From positions 1-63,916 of the forward strand of contig JAJBUQ010000007.1 of NCBI GenBank assembly GCA_020860245.1: a DNA stretch of 63,916 nucleotides, read 5' to 3'. Origin of the DNA: Rikenellaceae bacterium (GTDB lineage Bacteria; Bacteroidota; Bacteroidia; Bacteroidales; Rikenellaceae). A model generated the notes under the pieces. That model did no database searches and was not told the origin of the DNA. It was given only the letters and a program-made list of their open reading frames with translations. Shown piece after piece: positions 63,837 to 63,916 of this stretch. Both the position numbers and the translations under genes were made by a program. Position 1 is the stretch's first letter. Each line of letters begins with the position of its first letter.

Positions 63837-63916
63837 TATACATTAAACAAAGAGCGCAGAGACAACACCCTATTCGTTGGTCGTGGAAACCTTAACATGG
63901 TGTGTTGCTCTGCGCC
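63837..63916. repeat. Terminal tandem repeat, copy 3 (cut by window end)
   Basis: The first 80 bases of a third unit have the copy-1 loop. Its 3' arm reads GGTGTGTTGCTCTGCGCC, extending the basal stem to GCGCAGA/TCTGCGC, so arm changes are again paired. The array continues beyond the window. Confidence 0.8.

Noticed and set aside
63584-63916. Integron attC array
   Set aside because: Only copy 2 has a GCCTAAC-like string by chance. The conserved attC core sites, an integrase and cassettes are missing.

Overview
The window reads as chromosomal DNA of a Bacteroidales bacterium. It carries GldH, fimbrillin-type lipoproteins, the RicT/PSP1 protein, DUF5606, an IntDOT-like tyrosine recombinase and a MobV relaxase. 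Many genes are preceded by the Bacteroidota promoter pattern (TTTG about 19 bp ahead of TAnnTTTG). I cannot name the genus.

Layout. Positions 1-2714 hold the end of a frameshifted O-antigen polymerase/ligase and a CPBP membrane protease. Positions 3051-12890 are a roughly 9.8-kb integrated mobilizable element inserted in the 3' end of a tRNA-Asn gene and bounded by 48-bp direct repeats. It carries an integrase, a Fic protein, an AT-rich three-gene cargo operon (unknown protein, four-helix membrane protein, nucleoid-associated protein), a broken excisionase, an HTH protein, an unusual 7-8-bp repeat array with an oriT-like leader, a broken MobV relaxase, an XRE regulator, a broken SLOG-family gene and an S24-like repressor. 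Integrase fragments just outside the left end and behind the Fic gene show that this tRNA site was used more than once.

Positions 13009-63420 are mostly core genome: trmB-gldH-ricT; a TetR-controlled TolC/HlyD/RND efflux operon ending in a PII-like gene; a giant fimbrillin gene split by an in-frame TGA; NDH-2 and DoxX; a TlpA-like thioredoxin and a lipid A deacylase; tRNA-Gly directly upstream of glyS and a Crp-family regulator; a phage-tail-like SGNH esterase pair; DUF1573 with an Nfn/GltA-type oxidoreductase pair; mutS divergent from a hisC-B-H-A-F-IE operon that runs into ruvB; pgk; a threonine operon (thrA, apgM-type kinase candidate, thrC) with serine acetyltransferase; fabI; and a GH43 glycosidase.

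The last 450 bases contain tandem 126-127-bp repeats, each able to form a long hairpin, with base changes that preserve pairing. They continue past the window end.

Two themes cut across the window. First, there are several premature stops, mostly in the mobile element; where the original codon can be guessed, each is explained by one C-to-T or G-to-A transition, and several TGA codons sit where tryptophan is expected. Second, there are single-base losses in homopolymers in two genes outside the element. The most promising candidates for something undescribed are the three-gene cargo operon (5881-8340) and the terminal hairpin-repeat array (63475-63916).
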